From: Anaerolineae bacterium
Lineage (GTDB): Bacteria > Chloroflexota > Anaerolineae > Caldilineales > Caldilineaceae
Length of the DNA: 64,000 bases
Direction: 5' to 3'
Assembly: GCA_030432295.1 (NCBI GenBank)
Contig: JAUIHI010000015.1
Location: 1 to 64,000, forward strand
Shown: piece after piece, positions 16,994 through 25,939 of the stretch
Layout: every line of letters starts with the position of its first letter
Numbering within the stretch: position 1 is the first letter of the stretch
The notes under the pieces: generated by a model
Database searches by the model: none
What the model was told of the DNA's origin: nothing
What the model saw: the letters and a program-made list of their open reading frames with translations, nothing else
Made by a program: the position numbers and the translations under genes

Positions 16994-17222
16994 TTATCCA
17001 CAGATTTCGCAGATTTTCACAGAGAAAATCGATGAGAATCTGCGAAATCTGTAGTAGTCAAGAAGATGGTGGAAGTTTCAACGCAAAGACGCAAAGGAGC
17101 AGAGACGCAAAGAAATTGCTTTTCTCTCTGTGCCTTTGCCTCTTTGCCTCTTTGCGTTAAGAAATAGCCATTCCACCATCCCGTTGACCAGTACAAGAAT
17201 CTGCGAAATCTGTGGATAGTTT
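16994..17222. repeat. Nested word arrays (families TTCGCAGATT and AACGCAAAGACGC)
   Basis: The 336-bp stretch 16964-17299 has no gene. Its outer arms are ATCCACAGATTTCGCAGATT (16997-17016) and the reverse complement AATCTGCGAAATCTGTGGAT (17199-17218). Nested inside (17068-17178) is an array of AACGCAAAGACGCAAAGG words with its complement CTCTTTGCCTCTTTGCG. The inner family recurs at 41090-41174. This looks like one repeat inserted into another. Confidence 0.8.
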
Positions 17223-17239
17223 AATCTTGGGAATAGCCT

Positions 17240-17280
17240 AAACGACACTGCCCCGGCAAGCGGCCGGGGCAGTGTCGTTT
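17240..17280 (-). terminator. Terminator-like hairpin after ileS
   Basis: A 16-bp GC-rich stem, ACGACACTGCCCCGGC with its complement around a short loop, lies about 20 nt beyond the ileS stop. The T-run is short (CGTTTAG), so termination strength is uncertain. Confidence 0.65.
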
Positions 17281-17299
17281 GGTAAATCATCTGTTCTGG

Positions 17300-20200
17300 C
17301 TATCCCCGTTTGGAGACACCCACCGCAATCGTTTCTCCGTCCAGATCGAACTCGACCCGATCCGTTGGCAGTTTTCCGCTCTTCCAGACAGTTTCCACAG
17401 CCAGCACCTCATCGGCGACGTATGCGCCGTGCTGCTCGAACATTGCACGCAGCAGGGCCGACTCGCCCAGATGCAGAACGATGCGGTCGCTGATGTCCAG
17501 CCCCGCGTCCTTGCGTAGCTGCTGCACCCGACGCACGACCTCCCGGGCCTGGCCCTCCAGCACCAGTTCCGGCGTCAGGTCGGTGGTCACGGCCACCAGA
17601 TAGCCGCCATCCTCGGCCACACTGAACCCGGCGCGAGGAGCGCTGCGCACTTCCACATCTTCCGGTGCGACTTCGTAGCTGGTTCCGTCCACTTCCACCG
17701 TTACCGATTCCCCAGCGCCGAAGCGGGCGGCCAGATCGCTCTGATCCATCCCGGCCAACGCCTGGCGTATAATCGGGAAGCCCCGGCCAAACTTCTGTCC
17801 CAGTTGCTTGGGCAGGGGATGCACCTGCACGTCCACCAGTTCCCCCGCGGCGTCGGCAAAGGCCAGTTCTTTCACATTCAACTCCACCAGCAGGGTCTCG
17901 GCCATCCGTTCCAGCCCCGCCTTTTCTTCGGGGGAGCGGGTGCGTGCGACGACCTGACGCAGGGGCTGGCGCACTTTCAGGCTGGCGTTTTCCCGGGCGG
18001 CCCGGCCCAGTGTGGTGACCTTTTGGGCCAGGTCCATATCCGCGCTGAGTTGCTCGTCGATGGCGCTCTCGTCCACGCTCGGCCAGCGGGAGAGATGGAC
18101 CGAATCGGGCGCGCTGGCGTCCACACTGGAGACCAGATTCTGGTAGAGTTCGTCGGCCACAAAGGGCGTGGCCGGGGCCAGCAGTTGGCTCACTGTCACC
18201 AGCGCCTGGTGCAGCGTCGCCAAAGCCGCCGGGTCCCCGTCCCAGAAGCGGCGACGGTTCAGGCGCACGTACCAGTTACTCAGGCTGTCCACAAAATCGG
18301 CCACGGGTCGGGTCGCGCCCAGCACGTCGTAGTTTTCGTAGGCCGCGGTCACGTCCCGCACCAGCCGGTTGAGTTCGCTGACGACCCAGCGGTCGAGCAG
18401 ATTCTCGGACGACTGCACTTCCGCCGTCTGCTGTCCGCCGTCTGCGGTCCATCCCTCACTCAGATTCGCATACGTCACAAAGAAACTGTACGTATTCCAG
18501 AGCGTATTCAGGAAGCGGCGCACCACCTCGCCCACCAGCGCGCTGCTGAAGCGGCGGCTGTTGCCGGGAGGCCCCGCGGTGTACATATACCAGCGGGTGG
18601 CGTCTGCGCCGTGCTCCTTGAAGATGGCCCAGGGGTTGACGACGTTGCCTTTGGATTTGCTCATCTTCGAGCCGTCGTCGGCCAGGATGTGGCCCAGGCA
18701 GATGACATTTTTGAAGGCGGGCCGGTCGAAGAGCAGCGTACTCACCGCGTGGAGCGTGTAGAACCAGCCGCGAGTCTGGTCGATGGCCTCGCAGATGAAG
18801 TCGGCTTGCTTGTACTTTTCGTACTCGGCCTGGTTTTCAAAGGGGTAGTGCCACTGGGCGATGGGCATGGATCCGCTGTCAAACCAGACGTCGCAGACTT
18901 CGTTGACCCGGCGCATTGTGCCGCCGTCGGGCGCGGGCCAGGTCACCTCATCCACGTGGGGGCGATGCAACTCCAGCGCGCTCTGATCCACCCCTGTCTT
19001 CTCGGAAAGCTCGGCGATGCTGCCCACGCACTCGGTGTAGGTGCTGCCCGGCGCGTCGCTCTGCCAGATGGGCAGAGGGGTGGCCCAGTAACGGTCCCGG
19101 CCCATTGCCCAGTCCACATTGTTTTCCAGCCAGCGGCCAAAGCGCCCGTCTTTGATGTGGTCGGGAACCCAGTTGATCTGCTGGTTGACGGCGACGAGCC
19201 GCTCTTTGTATTCGCTGGTGCGCACGTACCAGGTCTCTTTGGCCCAGTAGATCAGGGGCGTGTCGCAGCGCCAGCAGAAGGGATAGGTGTGTTCGTATGT
19301 GCCCGAACTATAGAGCAGCCCCCGCTCCTTTAGTTCTTCGGTGATGGCCGGGTCGGCCTCTTTGACGAAGACCCCAGCCCAGGGGGTCACCTCCGGCTTG
19401 AACTGACCTGCCGCGTCCACTGTATGGATAACGGGCAGGTCATTCTCCTTGCCCACATTCAGGTCCTCCGCGCCAAAGGCCGGCGCGATGTGGACGATAC
19501 CCGTGCCGTCTTCCGTGCTGACAAAATCGGCGGCCACGACGTAAGCGTACTCTTTGTCCACAGGCAGGAAGCGGTAGAGGGGTTCGTAGCGCTTGCCCAC
19601 CAGATCGCTCCCCTTCATCTCCGCCTGGACTGTATAGCCGGGCCGCAGTACTTTTTCCGCCAGTTCTTTGGCCAGATAGAGCTTTGCGCCGGATTCGTCC
19701 AGCACCTGCACGTAGTCCACCTTTGCGCCCACAGCCAGGGCCACATTGCCGGGCAGGGTCCAGGGGGTCGTCGTCCAGGCAAGGAGGAATGTATCCTCCT
19801 CGCCCTGCACAGCGAATTTGACGAAGACACTGGGATCGACGGTTCCTTCTTTGTAGCCGAGAGAAAGCTCGTGGCTGCTCAGGGGTGTGCCACAACGGGG
19901 GCAGTAGGGCACGACTTTGTAGCCCTGATAGAGCAGTCCTTTGTCCCAGAACTGTTTGAGGATCCACCAGAGGGACTCCACGTATTCGGTTTTCATCGTC
20001 ACGTAGGCGTCTTCCAGCGTTACCCAGAAGGCCATGCGCTCGGTGAGTGCTTCCCAATCGGTCAGGTATTCCCAGACCGATTCCTTGCACATTTCGTTGA
20101 AGGCGGCCACGCCGTAGGCTTCGATCTGCTCTTTGCCGGTCATGCCCAGCCGCTTTTCCACATCCAATTCCACGGGCAGGCCGTGGGTGTCCCAGCCACC

Positions 20201-20461
20201 CTTGCGCAGGACGTGATAGCCCTGCATTGTCTTGTATCGGGGGAACATATCCTTGAAGGCGCGAGCCAGCACGTGATGGATGCCGGGGCGTCCATTGGCT
20301 GTGGGCGGGCCTTCGTAGAAGACGAATTCCGGTCCGCCTTCCCGCTCGCTCATCGAGCGCTGGAAGACATTCTTCTGCTTCCAGCGCTTCTGCACATTCT
20401 CTTCCATCTCCGGGAAAGAGACGGCTGGTTTTACTTCCTGAAATTGTGGTTTGCTTGCCAT
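17300..20461 (-). CDS. ileS: Isoleucine--tRNA ligase
   Basis: A 1053-residue class I synthetase charging tRNA-Ile. Visible: the HIGH region as [20 protein letters not shown] (residues 52-71), a CP1 editing domain with [24 protein letters not shown] within [17 protein letters not shown] (about residue 600), and an anticodon-binding domain. Length and the GIHH form of the motif fit the eukaryote-like type 2 IleRS, which is usually mupirocin-insensitive (family knowledge). An odd segment, [15 protein letters not shown] (about 668-682), is encoded by CCGTCTGC-type repeat words. AGGAG lies 9 nt before ATG. It is probably the last gene of the T-box unit. Confidence 0.97.
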   Translation of the reverse strand: MASKPQFQEVKPAVSFPEMEENVQKRWKQKNVFQRSMSEREGGPEFVFYEGPPTANGRPGIHHVLARAFKDMFPRYKTMQGYHVLRKGGWDTHGLPVELDVEKRLGMTGKEQIEAYGVAAFNEMCKESVWEYLTDWEALTERMAFWVTLEDAYVTMKTEYVESLWWILKQFWDKGLLYQGYKVVPYCPRCGTPLSSHELSLGYKEGTVDPSVFVKFAVQGEEDTFLLAWTTTPWTLPGNVALAVGAKVDYVQVLDESGAKLYLAKELAEKVLRPGYTVQAEMKGSDLVGKRYEPLYRFLPVDKEYAYVVAADFVSTEDGTGIVHIAPAFGAEDLNVGKENDLPVIHTVDAAGQFKPEVTPWAGVFVKEADPAITEELKERGLLYSSGTYEHTYPFCWRCDTPLIYWAKETWYVRTSEYKERLVAVNQQINWVPDHIKDGRFGRWLENNVDWAMGRDRYWATPLPIWQSDAPGSTYTECVGSIAELSEKTGVDQSALELHRPHVDEVTWPAPDGGTMRRVNEVCDVWFDSGSMPIAQWHYPFENQAEYEKYKQADFICEAIDQTRGWFYTLHAVSTLLFDRPAFKNVICLGHILADDGSKMSKSKGNVVNPWAIFKEHGADATRWYMYTAGPPGNSRRFSSALVGEVVRRFLNTLWNTYSFFVTYANLSEGWTADGGQQTAEVQSSENLLDRWVVSELNRLVRDVTAAYENYDVLGATRPVADFVDSLSNWYVRLNRRRFWDGDPAALATLHQALVTVSQLLAPATPFVADELYQNLVSSVDASAPDSVHLSRWPSVDESAIDEQLSADMDLAQKVTTLGRAARENASLKVRQPLRQVVARTRSPEEKAGLERMAETLLVELNVKELAFADAAGELVDVQVHPLPKQLGQKFGRGFPIIRQALAGMDQSDLAARFGAGESVTVEVDGTSYEVAPEDVEVRSAPRAGFSVAEDGGYLVAVTTDLTPELVLEGQAREVVRRVQQLRKDAGLDISDRIVLHLGESALLRAMFEQHGAYVADEVLAVETVWKSGKLPTDRVEFDLDGETIAVGVSKRG
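18419..18455. repeat. Repeat words inside the ileS coding region
   Basis: TTCCGCCGTCTGCTGTCCGC and the following CGTCTGCGGTCC are iterated words like those of the palindrome at 11345-11421. Read in the ileS frame they encode the low-complexity ADGGQQTAE stretch before the anticodon-binding domain. Confidence 0.5.
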
Positions 20462-20521
20462 TTGGGTCTACTCCTGTCGATTGAAGGATCAATCGCTCTG
20501 GGATATTATCTCAATGAGTAT

Positions 20522-21052
20522 CTATTTCTGCTTTTCCAACCGCTCTGGCTCACTCCATCCCCAGCCCAACTTGTACAATCCCCGCTCCACCCAGGCCCCA
20601 TAGCTGCTCTGAACCCATTCCTCCGGGCGGGTGACCAGCCCGTGACCCACCGGGTCGTAGTGGATCGTATCCATTCGTGTAGCGAATGTCTCCGCATCGC
20701 CTATTGCTTCCAGTCCGTAGCGCGGTTCCCAGACCACCATTTCTGCTGGGCTGCCCATCAACTGGGCGTAGTCTGCTGCGTAGCGGTGGCGCACCCGACG
20801 CACGATCTCGTCTGCGCTGCCCTCTGCGCTGGGTTGAATCAGCAGGTGACTGTGTTCGGGCAGTATCACCCAGGCGTGCATTGTGAACGGCGATCCCTGG
20901 CGCACTTCCCGCAGCACCGAACGCAGCAGATGGGCTGTCTCGGCCCGGTGAAAGATGCGTTCCCCACGCACGCCGGTCAGCGTAACAAAGACGAGACCCG
21001 TGTGGAAGTGGGTTTCATAGGCGGAGAGCGGCGGGTCGGGAATAATGGGCAT
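20522..21052 (-). CDS. REP-associated tyrosine transposase (RAYT), Y1 family
   Basis: The 176-residue protein has the Y1_Tnp (IS200-like) fold without recognisable IS ends. It has the HUH-type metal site MHAWVILPEHSHLLIQPS (about residues 58-75), here with H-S-H rather than H-hydrophobic-H, and a catalytic Tyr in DTIHYDPVGHGLV. RAYTs nick and join short palindromic REP sequences. It lies between alaX and ileS, within the presumed T-box unit, and is flanked upstream by repeat words at 21064-21240. No start Shine-Dalgarno is obvious. Confidence 0.85.
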   Translation of the reverse strand: MPIIPDPPLSAYETHFHTGLVFVTLTGVRGERIFHRAETAHLLRSVLREVRQGSPFTMHAWVILPEHSHLLIQPSAEGSADEIVRRVRHRYAADYAQLMGSPAEMVVWEPRYGLEAIGDAETFATRMDTIHYDPVGHGLVTRPEEWVQSSYGAWVERGLYKLGWGWSEPERLEKQK

Positions 21053-21063
21053 AGGGGGTGCTC

Positions 21064-21238
21064 CGTATTTCGTACTGCGTAAGTAGTGATGATTGGCGCG
21101 TTGCTGAGATAAGAATCGTAATGAACGTTGAAACAGGCAATCTTTTCTACAGTCGCTCTTTCTTTGTCCCCCACAAACGCTGTGTAATGGATCAAACGTC
21201 CATTACCTACGAAATACGCAGTACGCAATACACAATCG
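21064..21238. repeat. Repeat words flanking the RAYT gene, family TACGCAATACGC
   Basis: CGTATTTCGTACTGCGTAAG (21064-21083, continuing to 21096) and TACGAAATACGCAGTACGCA (21209-21228) face each other as inverted copies at the two ends of the 187-bp gap between RAYT and alaX. The first aligns with the reverse complement of 49479-49515 with five C/T or similar differences in about 31 positions. The right copy begins straight after the alaX stop. Confidence 0.78.
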
Positions 21239-21239
21239 C

Positions 21240-21962
21240 TCAGCCCAATTCGATGTAAATCCGTTTGTTGATCGCGCCTTTGCTCTTGTAATCCGTTACC
21301 CGCATACGCCCCACTTCGGATGTGTTGTGGACGTGGGTTCCGCCGTCGGCTTGCAGGTCCAGCCCTACCAGTTCGATGGTGCGGATTTCGCTGATACCCT
21401 CCGGCAGCAGGTTGATTTTCGTGCGGATCAGGTCGGGTATCTGAAAGGCTTCCTCCCTGGGCAGCGTCTGTTCACGCACGGGCCGGGCCGCGGCGATCTC
21501 CGCGTTGCACTTCTCCTCGATCTCCGTGACCAGCTCCCGGCTCATCGCGGCAAACTCGAAATCCATGCGCCCCGATCCGGGGTCCATATTGCCGCCGGTG
21601 ACAGACGCCTGGTAGTCCCGCCAGACGACGCCGCAGAGGATGTGCATGGCCGTGTGGGTACGCATCAGCGCATAGCGCCGATCCCAGTCCAACTCGCCGT
21701 GGACCGGCTGGCCGACAGGTATCTCTGGCAGGCCGCCGTCGGTCCCGACGAGGGTGTGCCAGACGCCAGCGCCCGCTTTCTTGACTTTCGCCACCCGCAG
21801 GCGCACGCCGCCAACCGTCAACCAGCCTTCGTCGTTGAGCTGACCGCCCCCGCCGGGATAGAAGGCGGTGCAATCCAAGGCCACCCGGTCGCCGTCCACG
21901 GCGGTGACGGTGGCGTCGAATTCCTGCAAGTACGCGTCGTTGTAATAGAGCAATTCAGTCAT
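21240..21962 (-). CDS. alaX: Alanyl-tRNA editing protein AlaX
   Basis: A 240-residue trans-editing hydrolase that removes Ser or Gly from mischarged tRNA-Ala. Motifs: CTAFYPGGGGQLNDEG, zinc HxxxH in RTHTAMHIL, GGNMDPGSGRMDFEF, and ADGGTHVHNTSEVG. The last motif carries Asp where AlaRS has Cys (CGGTH); I believe a sub-group of AlaX shares this, but could not check. The start overlaps the GNAT gene by 8 nt (ATGACTGA), so the two are co-translated downstream of the T-box. Confidence 0.93.
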   Translation of the reverse strand: MTELLYYNDAYLQEFDATVTAVDGDRVALDCTAFYPGGGGQLNDEGWLTVGGVRLRVAKVKKAGAGVWHTLVGTDGGLPEIPVGQPVHGELDWDRRYALMRTHTAMHILCGVVWRDYQASVTGGNMDPGSGRMDFEFAAMSRELVTEIEEKCNAEIAAARPVREQTLPREEAFQIPDLIRTKINLLPEGISEIRTIELVGLDLQADGGTHVHNTSEVGRMRVTDYKSKGAINKRIYIELG

Positions 21963-22488
21963 TTTCTGACTCCTGTCGCAATAATAACGTCATCCAGTCG
22001 ATGTCGTAGTAGCGGTCGTCGATTTTGATGTAGCGCGGCTCCCGGTGGGAGAAGACAAAGCCGAAGCGCTCGTATAGCCGACGGGCGGGCTCGTTGCCAA
22101 CGGTCACCGCCAGATTGATCTCTTCCAGACCGGGCAGTTGGCGGGTGTGATTGACCGCGTGTTCCAACAGCAGTCGCCCCAATCCTCTGCCTCGCTGTGT
22201 CGGCGTCACATACATCTGATAGATGCCGCCCCGGTGGCGCACCTTCAGTCCGCCGTCCCGGCCAAAGCCGATCAGCCCGTTCAGTTCGTCTTCGACAAAG
22301 ACGCCGAAGAGGGAAAAGCGTTCGCTCTGGGAGCGCAGCCGATCCGCCACATCGCCCAACGGCTGCACGGCGAAATCCTCGGCGGAGGAGCCAAAGGCTT
22401 CCGGGTGTTCCTGCAATGCCTGCAAACGCACCCGTCGATAGGCGGCTGCGTCGTCTGCGGTCAACAGGCGTACGATTGCTTGATCCAT
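21955..22488 (-). CDS. GNAT family N-acetyltransferase
   Basis: A 177-residue GNAT protein with the acetyl-CoA loop TQRGRGLGRLLLEHAV (about 107-122, R/QxxGxG/A) and EINLAVTVGNEPARRLYERFGF. Substrate unknown; the C-terminal RYIKIDDRYYDIDWMTLLL is common among GNATs acting on small amines or protein N-termini. It is the first gene after the T-box terminator. GGGGGAAGAG precedes the ATG. A small hairpin (22502-22537) separates it from the T-box terminator. Confidence 0.85.
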   Translation of the reverse strand: MDQAIVRLLTADDAAAYRRVRLQALQEHPEAFGSSAEDFAVQPLGDVADRLRSQSERFSLFGVFVEDELNGLIGFGRDGGLKVRHRGGIYQMYVTPTQRGRGLGRLLLEHAVNHTRQLPGLEEINLAVTVGNEPARRLYERFGFVFSHREPRYIKIDDRYYDIDWMTLLLRQESEND

Positions 22489-22501
22489 TGCTCTTCCCCC
22501 T

Positions 22502-22537
22502 CAGAAGTTCGATTTTTTCCGAAAAGTCGAACTTCTC
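22502..22537. repeat. Hairpin between T-box terminator and GNAT gene
   Basis: AGAAGTTCGA and its complement TCGAACTTCT form the arms around a short A/T-rich loop. It lies after the leader terminator and just before the GNAT Shine-Dalgarno, so it would be transcribed only upon readthrough. Confidence 0.55.
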
Positions 22538-22547
22538 AAACCAATAG

Positions 22548-22911
22548 AAAAAGCCCATCCCCAAACGGGGACGGGCCTTAAGGTCCGCGATACCACCCCG
22601 GTTCCCGGCGACTGCTCAATGCCGGACACCTCGCTGCGAGACAAACGCTACACGTAATGCGTAAAACGTAAGTGCTACCGTACAATCTTTTTACGTTTTA
22701 CGGAATACGCTTTACGTAATCCGCTGTGACTGGTAACGGTTCACAATACCGGCGGCGTCTACTGGACATTACGAAAGAACAGTCGTCGTTGGGGCCGCTG
22801 CTCAGGAGGGATATTCGTTTCTGGCTGTGCGATCCGGCTTCCACCATCCCGGACTCTCTGGCCGACAACCCAGAAACTACTCGTCTCCGTCAACGCGTTT
22901 TGTTTCAGATT
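22548..22911 (-). promoter_or_regulatory. T-box leader (isoleucine-type), transcriptional attenuator
   Basis: Reading the minus strand: Stem I starts near GGAGACGAGTA, and its upper helix is GTTTCTGG paired with CCAGAAAC. Apical motifs AGAGAG and GGTGGAAGCCGG follow. The 3' side of the specifier loop is GAATATCCC; the best reading of the specifier is ATC (Ile), at 22810-22812. The T-box GGGGTGGTATCGCGGA lies at 22584-22599, and the terminator stem GCCCGTCCCC/GGGGATGGGC is followed by TTTTT (22548-22552). Uncharged tRNA-Ile would favour the antiterminator. Unusually, repeat words form a palindrome at 22640-22727 between Stem I and the antiterminator, and the first gene is not ileS. Confidence 0.9.
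22640..22727. repeat. Palindromic word array inside the T-box leader
   Basis: ACGTAATGCGTAAAACGTAA on one side and TTACGTTTTACGGAATACGC on the other form an imperfect inverted repeat. The words belong to the same TACGCAATACG class as those near RAYT (21064-21238) and nuoG (49479-49517). Confidence 0.8.
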
Positions 22912-22917
22912 AAGTAC

Positions 22918-22946
22918 AGTGTAGCAATAGAATAGCGGATTGTCAA
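22918..22946 (-). promoter_or_regulatory. Promoter of the T-box/GNAT/alaX/ileS unit
   Basis: On the minus strand TTGACA (22946-22941) and TACACT (22923-22918) are 17 nt apart, just before the T-box leader. The -35 overlaps the stop codon of the CNNM-type gene, showing a separate transcription unit. Confidence 0.75.
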
Positions 22947-24313
22947 TCCGTGAATTCTCTGCCGAATTGATTGTCGTCCTCATCCTCTTCATCAACCGGC
23001 GGTTCGGGCAGGAGAACCCGTACAGATTCCACAGCCCGTCCCTCCACCGTCTCTACGGTAAAGGTCACACCGTCTACTTCTGCCTTGTCGTCTGCTTCGG
23101 GAATACGCCCCAAAACGCTCATAAGCAGACCGCCTACTGTGTGAACCTCTGGGTGTTCCAGTTGCAGGTCGAAATGCTGGTTGAGTTCGTCCAGCAGCAG
23201 TGAGCCTTGCACCCGCAATTCCCGATCGCCCAAAATCTCAAAGGGGGCGCGCTCTTCGTCGAACTCGTCCTGAATCTCGCCCACCACCTCTTCGATCAGG
23301 TCTTCGGTGGTGACAATCCCGGCTGTGCCGCCAAATTCGTCAATGACGACAGCCAGCGTCGCCTTTTCCCGGCGGAAACGTTCCAGCATTGATTCCAGGG
23401 AAAGGGTTTCCGGCACGACAATCACTGGGCGGCGCAGGGCCATTTCGCGTAAATTCAGGGGGCCGCCGCCGTCCAACTGCTGGCGGGCCAGGTCTTTGAT
23501 GTGCAGCAATCCAATAATCGTATCCAGATTGTCCTGGTAAATGGGATAGCGGGAATGGAGTGAATCACAGGCCATTTCCAGAGCCCGGGTCGGGTCTTCG
23601 TCCACGGGGATACCCTCAATGCGGGTGCGGGGTGTCATTACCTGTCCCACTGTGCGCTCCCGCATATCCAGGATATTCTCAATGTACAACTGTTCAGCCG
23701 ATTCAATTAACCCGCTCTCATAACTCTCCCCGACAATAATCTCCAGCTCTGCGGCAGAAAAGAGGCGATCGTGGGCGTTGGCTTGGGGAATGCCCACAAG
23801 CCGCATAATTCCACTGGCGATCACATTGAGGACAAAGATGGCCGGGGAGAAGATGCGTTCGATAAACGAAACCGGGCCAATCACCCGCAGGGCCGTGGCT
23901 TCCGGGGCTTGCAGCGCAATCGATTTAGGCACGACTTCGCCCAGAACCACATGCAGATAGGTCATCAGCGCGATGGCGAGCACCGAGGCCACACTGTGCG
24001 CGGTGACTTCGGCCAGCCAGTGGGTCTCTTCCAGGGGGGCGAGAATCCACTCGGCAATTGTATGCTCGCCGTACATACCCAGGCCCAGGCTGGCCAGGGT
24101 GATGCCCAGTTGGGCCATAATGATAAAGCGGGTCTGCCATTTTGTGTCGCTCAAAATGAGCAGGACCCGTTTGGCCGCGCCGGAGCCTTCGTCCGCCAAT
24201 TGGGCCAGGCGTGTGCGCGAGGAAGCAACCACCGCAAATTCTACGGACACAAAGAGGCCATTCAACGCAATTAAGGCCAGGATGATAGCTAGAGGCAGCA
24301 CGACTTCGGTCAT
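22943..24313 (-). CDS. CNNM/CorC-HlyC family membrane protein with CBS pair
   Basis: The 456-residue protein has a DUF21/CNNM membrane domain (about 1-190, several hydrophobic helices beginning VVLPLAIILALIALNGLFVS), a CBS pair (VMTPRTRIEGIPVDEDP onward, to about 335) and a C-terminal CorC_HlyC domain (about 360-440). Homologues take part in Mg2+/Co2+ transport or Na+/Mg2+ exchange; hemolysin is a historical label. Its ATG overlaps the upstream paralogue stop by 4 nt (ATGA). The C-terminus is acidic (PPVDEEDEDDNQ). Confidence 0.9.
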   Translation of the reverse strand: MTEVVLPLAIILALIALNGLFVSVEFAVVASSRTRLAQLADEGSGAAKRVLLILSDTKWQTRFIIMAQLGITLASLGLGMYGEHTIAEWILAPLEETHWLAEVTAHSVASVLAIALMTYLHVVLGEVVPKSIALQAPEATALRVIGPVSFIERIFSPAIFVLNVIASGIMRLVGIPQANAHDRLFSAAELEIIVGESYESGLIESAEQLYIENILDMRERTVGQVMTPRTRIEGIPVDEDPTRALEMACDSLHSRYPIYQDNLDTIIGLLHIKDLARQQLDGGGPLNLREMALRRPVIVVPETLSLESMLERFRREKATLAVVIDEFGGTAGIVTTEDLIEEVVGEIQDEFDEERAPFEILGDRELRVQGSLLLDELNQHFDLQLEHPEVHTVGGLLMSVLGRIPEADDKAEVDGVTFTVETVEGRAVESVRVLLPEPPVDEEDEDDNQFGREFTD

Positions 24314-25647
24314 TGCAGCGCCTCCTCAATCGATTCCATTTGTTCCGGGGAGACCCGCAGGCTGACCTGGGAGACTGCGTAGCCATTTACCTCTTCCACC
24401 CGGAAGGTGATCCCGCTTAGTTCCACTTCGTCTCCTGGGGTGGGAATCGCGCCCAATTCAGCGACAATCAATCCCCCGATAGTGTCCACATCCTCGGATG
24501 GGAAGTCGTGGCCCAGGAACTGTTCGAGACGGTCCAGGGATGTGTCCCCGTCCAGAGCAATGCGCTCGTCGGCTTCAATGCGCACTTCGTTGTCTTCCCG
24601 GTCGAACTCGTCCTGAATCTCGCCAAATATCTCTTCGATCAGGTCTTCAAAAGCAACCACCCCGGCAGTGCCTCCGTATTCGTCGATGACGACGGCCATA
24701 TGAAAGTGGCCCTTTTGCAACATCCCAAAGACATCTTCCACGGGCACACTGTCTGGCACGTAGGGGGGGACACGCATAACTTTCTGCACATCCGCGCCGC
24801 CCTGACCACTTATGCGCAGGCAGAGCAGGTCCTTCAGATGGACGATACCGACGATATTGTCGATGGAGCCTTTGTAGAGGGGCATACGGGAGTAGGTGGA
24901 ATTGGCCAGAATCGAGAAGAGTTCGTCGCAGGTGGCATCTACCGGCGCGGCCAGCAATTGGGTGCGGGGGACCATCACCCGGCGCACCGGGCGTTGGCGC
25001 AGTTGCAGCGTATTTTCCAACAGCCGTCTTTCCGAAATTTCCAACAGCCCACCCCGGCTGCTCTCCTGCACAAGCATCAGAATCTCTTCTGGCGCGTGGA
25101 CGTGGACCCCTTCCGAGACCGCTGGCATTCCCAACAGACGCAGAAAGAGGCGTCCGCTGCCGTTGAAAAACCAGATGAGCGGGCGCATTAGAGCCATCGC
25201 CCAGCCCACGGGCAGAATCATAAAGAGTGCGGTCTGTTCCGGGTATTGAATACCTACGGATTTGGGGGCCAGTTCACTCAGCGCAACTTGAATGACAGTT
25301 AAAACGACGAGGACGCCTGTGGCGGAGATGGAAATCGCCGCGGCTTGGGAGATAAAACCCAGGCCGCCCAGCCAGGGTTCGACCAGCGGGGTGATGGCTG
25401 CCTGTCCATAGAAACCCAAAATCAGGCTGGAAAGAGTGATGCCTAACTGGCAGGCGGCGATGTAACTATCGAGCAGGTGGGGGTTTTCCAGTATAGGCAA
25501 CAGCAACTTGGCCATGCGGTCGCCGTCGTTGGCCGCCTGGGAGATTCGTGCCCGGCGTGCGCCGATGGTTCCAATCTCTGCCGCGACAAAAATGCCGTTC
25601 AGCGTAATTAGAACGACAACAACTGCAATGACGATCAATACGTCCAT
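24310..25647 (-). CDS. CNNM/CorC-HlyC family membrane protein with CBS pair (paralogue)
   Basis: A 445-residue paralogue of the next gene with the same order: membrane CNNM domain (IVIAVVVVLITLNGIFVAAE at the start), CBS pair containing VMVPRTQLLAAPVDATCDE, and CorC_HlyC domain ending at ESIEEALQ. Tandem pairs of this family are common and may form heterodimers. It shares an ATGA overlap with the downstream copy, so the two are translationally coupled. The ion handled is not readable from sequence. Confidence 0.9.
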   Translation of the reverse strand: MDVLIVIAVVVVLITLNGIFVAAEIGTIGARRARISQAANDGDRMAKLLLPILENPHLLDSYIAACQLGITLSSLILGFYGQAAITPLVEPWLGGLGFISQAAAISISATGVLVVLTVIQVALSELAPKSVGIQYPEQTALFMILPVGWAMALMRPLIWFFNGSGRLFLRLLGMPAVSEGVHVHAPEEILMLVQESSRGGLLEISERRLLENTLQLRQRPVRRVMVPRTQLLAAPVDATCDELFSILANSTYSRMPLYKGSIDNIVGIVHLKDLLCLRISGQGGADVQKVMRVPPYVPDSVPVEDVFGMLQKGHFHMAVVIDEYGGTAGVVAFEDLIEEIFGEIQDEFDREDNEVRIEADERIALDGDTSLDRLEQFLGHDFPSEDVDTIGGLIVAELGAIPTPGDEVELSGITFRVEEVNGYAVSQVSLRVSPEQMESIEEALQ

Positions 25648-25816
25648 CTGGCTTTTGTATCCGATTACGAAAATTGGTAGTCAGAAACTCAAGAAACATA
25701 ATAGCACAGAAGGTTGAATTGAGTCGAACATTCCTTTGACTCTGCAACAAAAAACCGGCTCTACCCTTTTGGGAGGTGTATTTCAGTTTTAGGGCGGGGT
25801 GGAATCGTCCGTGCCA

Positions 25817-25868
25817 CCCGGTGCTAAAGACACCGGGCTACTGAGCTACGCCCCCTGAACGGGGCTAC
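25817..25868 (-). repeat. Pair of GTAG-headed hairpins (candidate REP units)
   Basis: On the minus strand GTAGCCCCGTTCAGGGGGC (25868-25850) and GTAGCCCGGTGTC with its complement GCACCGGG (25841-25817) are two hairpins in the same orientation, each preceded by GTAG. A GTAG/GGAG tetranucleotide next to a short palindrome is the hallmark of REP units used by RAYTs. The segment also contains GTAGCTCAGT, which resembles a tRNA D-arm by chance. The rest of 25648-25939 shows nothing else. Confidence 0.55.
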
Positions 25869-25939
25869 TGCACCCTTTTTGGGATGAGAGCCGGGTATAT
25901 CTTCTGGCCTTTTAACCTGCCTGGGACAACCCACCGGCC

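Noticed and set aside
22726-22995. Short open frames on both strands over the T-box leader
   Set aside because: They overlap structured leader elements and a promoter and have no coding features.
25800-25870. tRNA gene, suggested by GTAGCTCAGT on the minus strand
   Set aside because: No acceptor stem closure, no T-arm (TTCRA), and the segment folds as two GTAG-headed hairpins instead.
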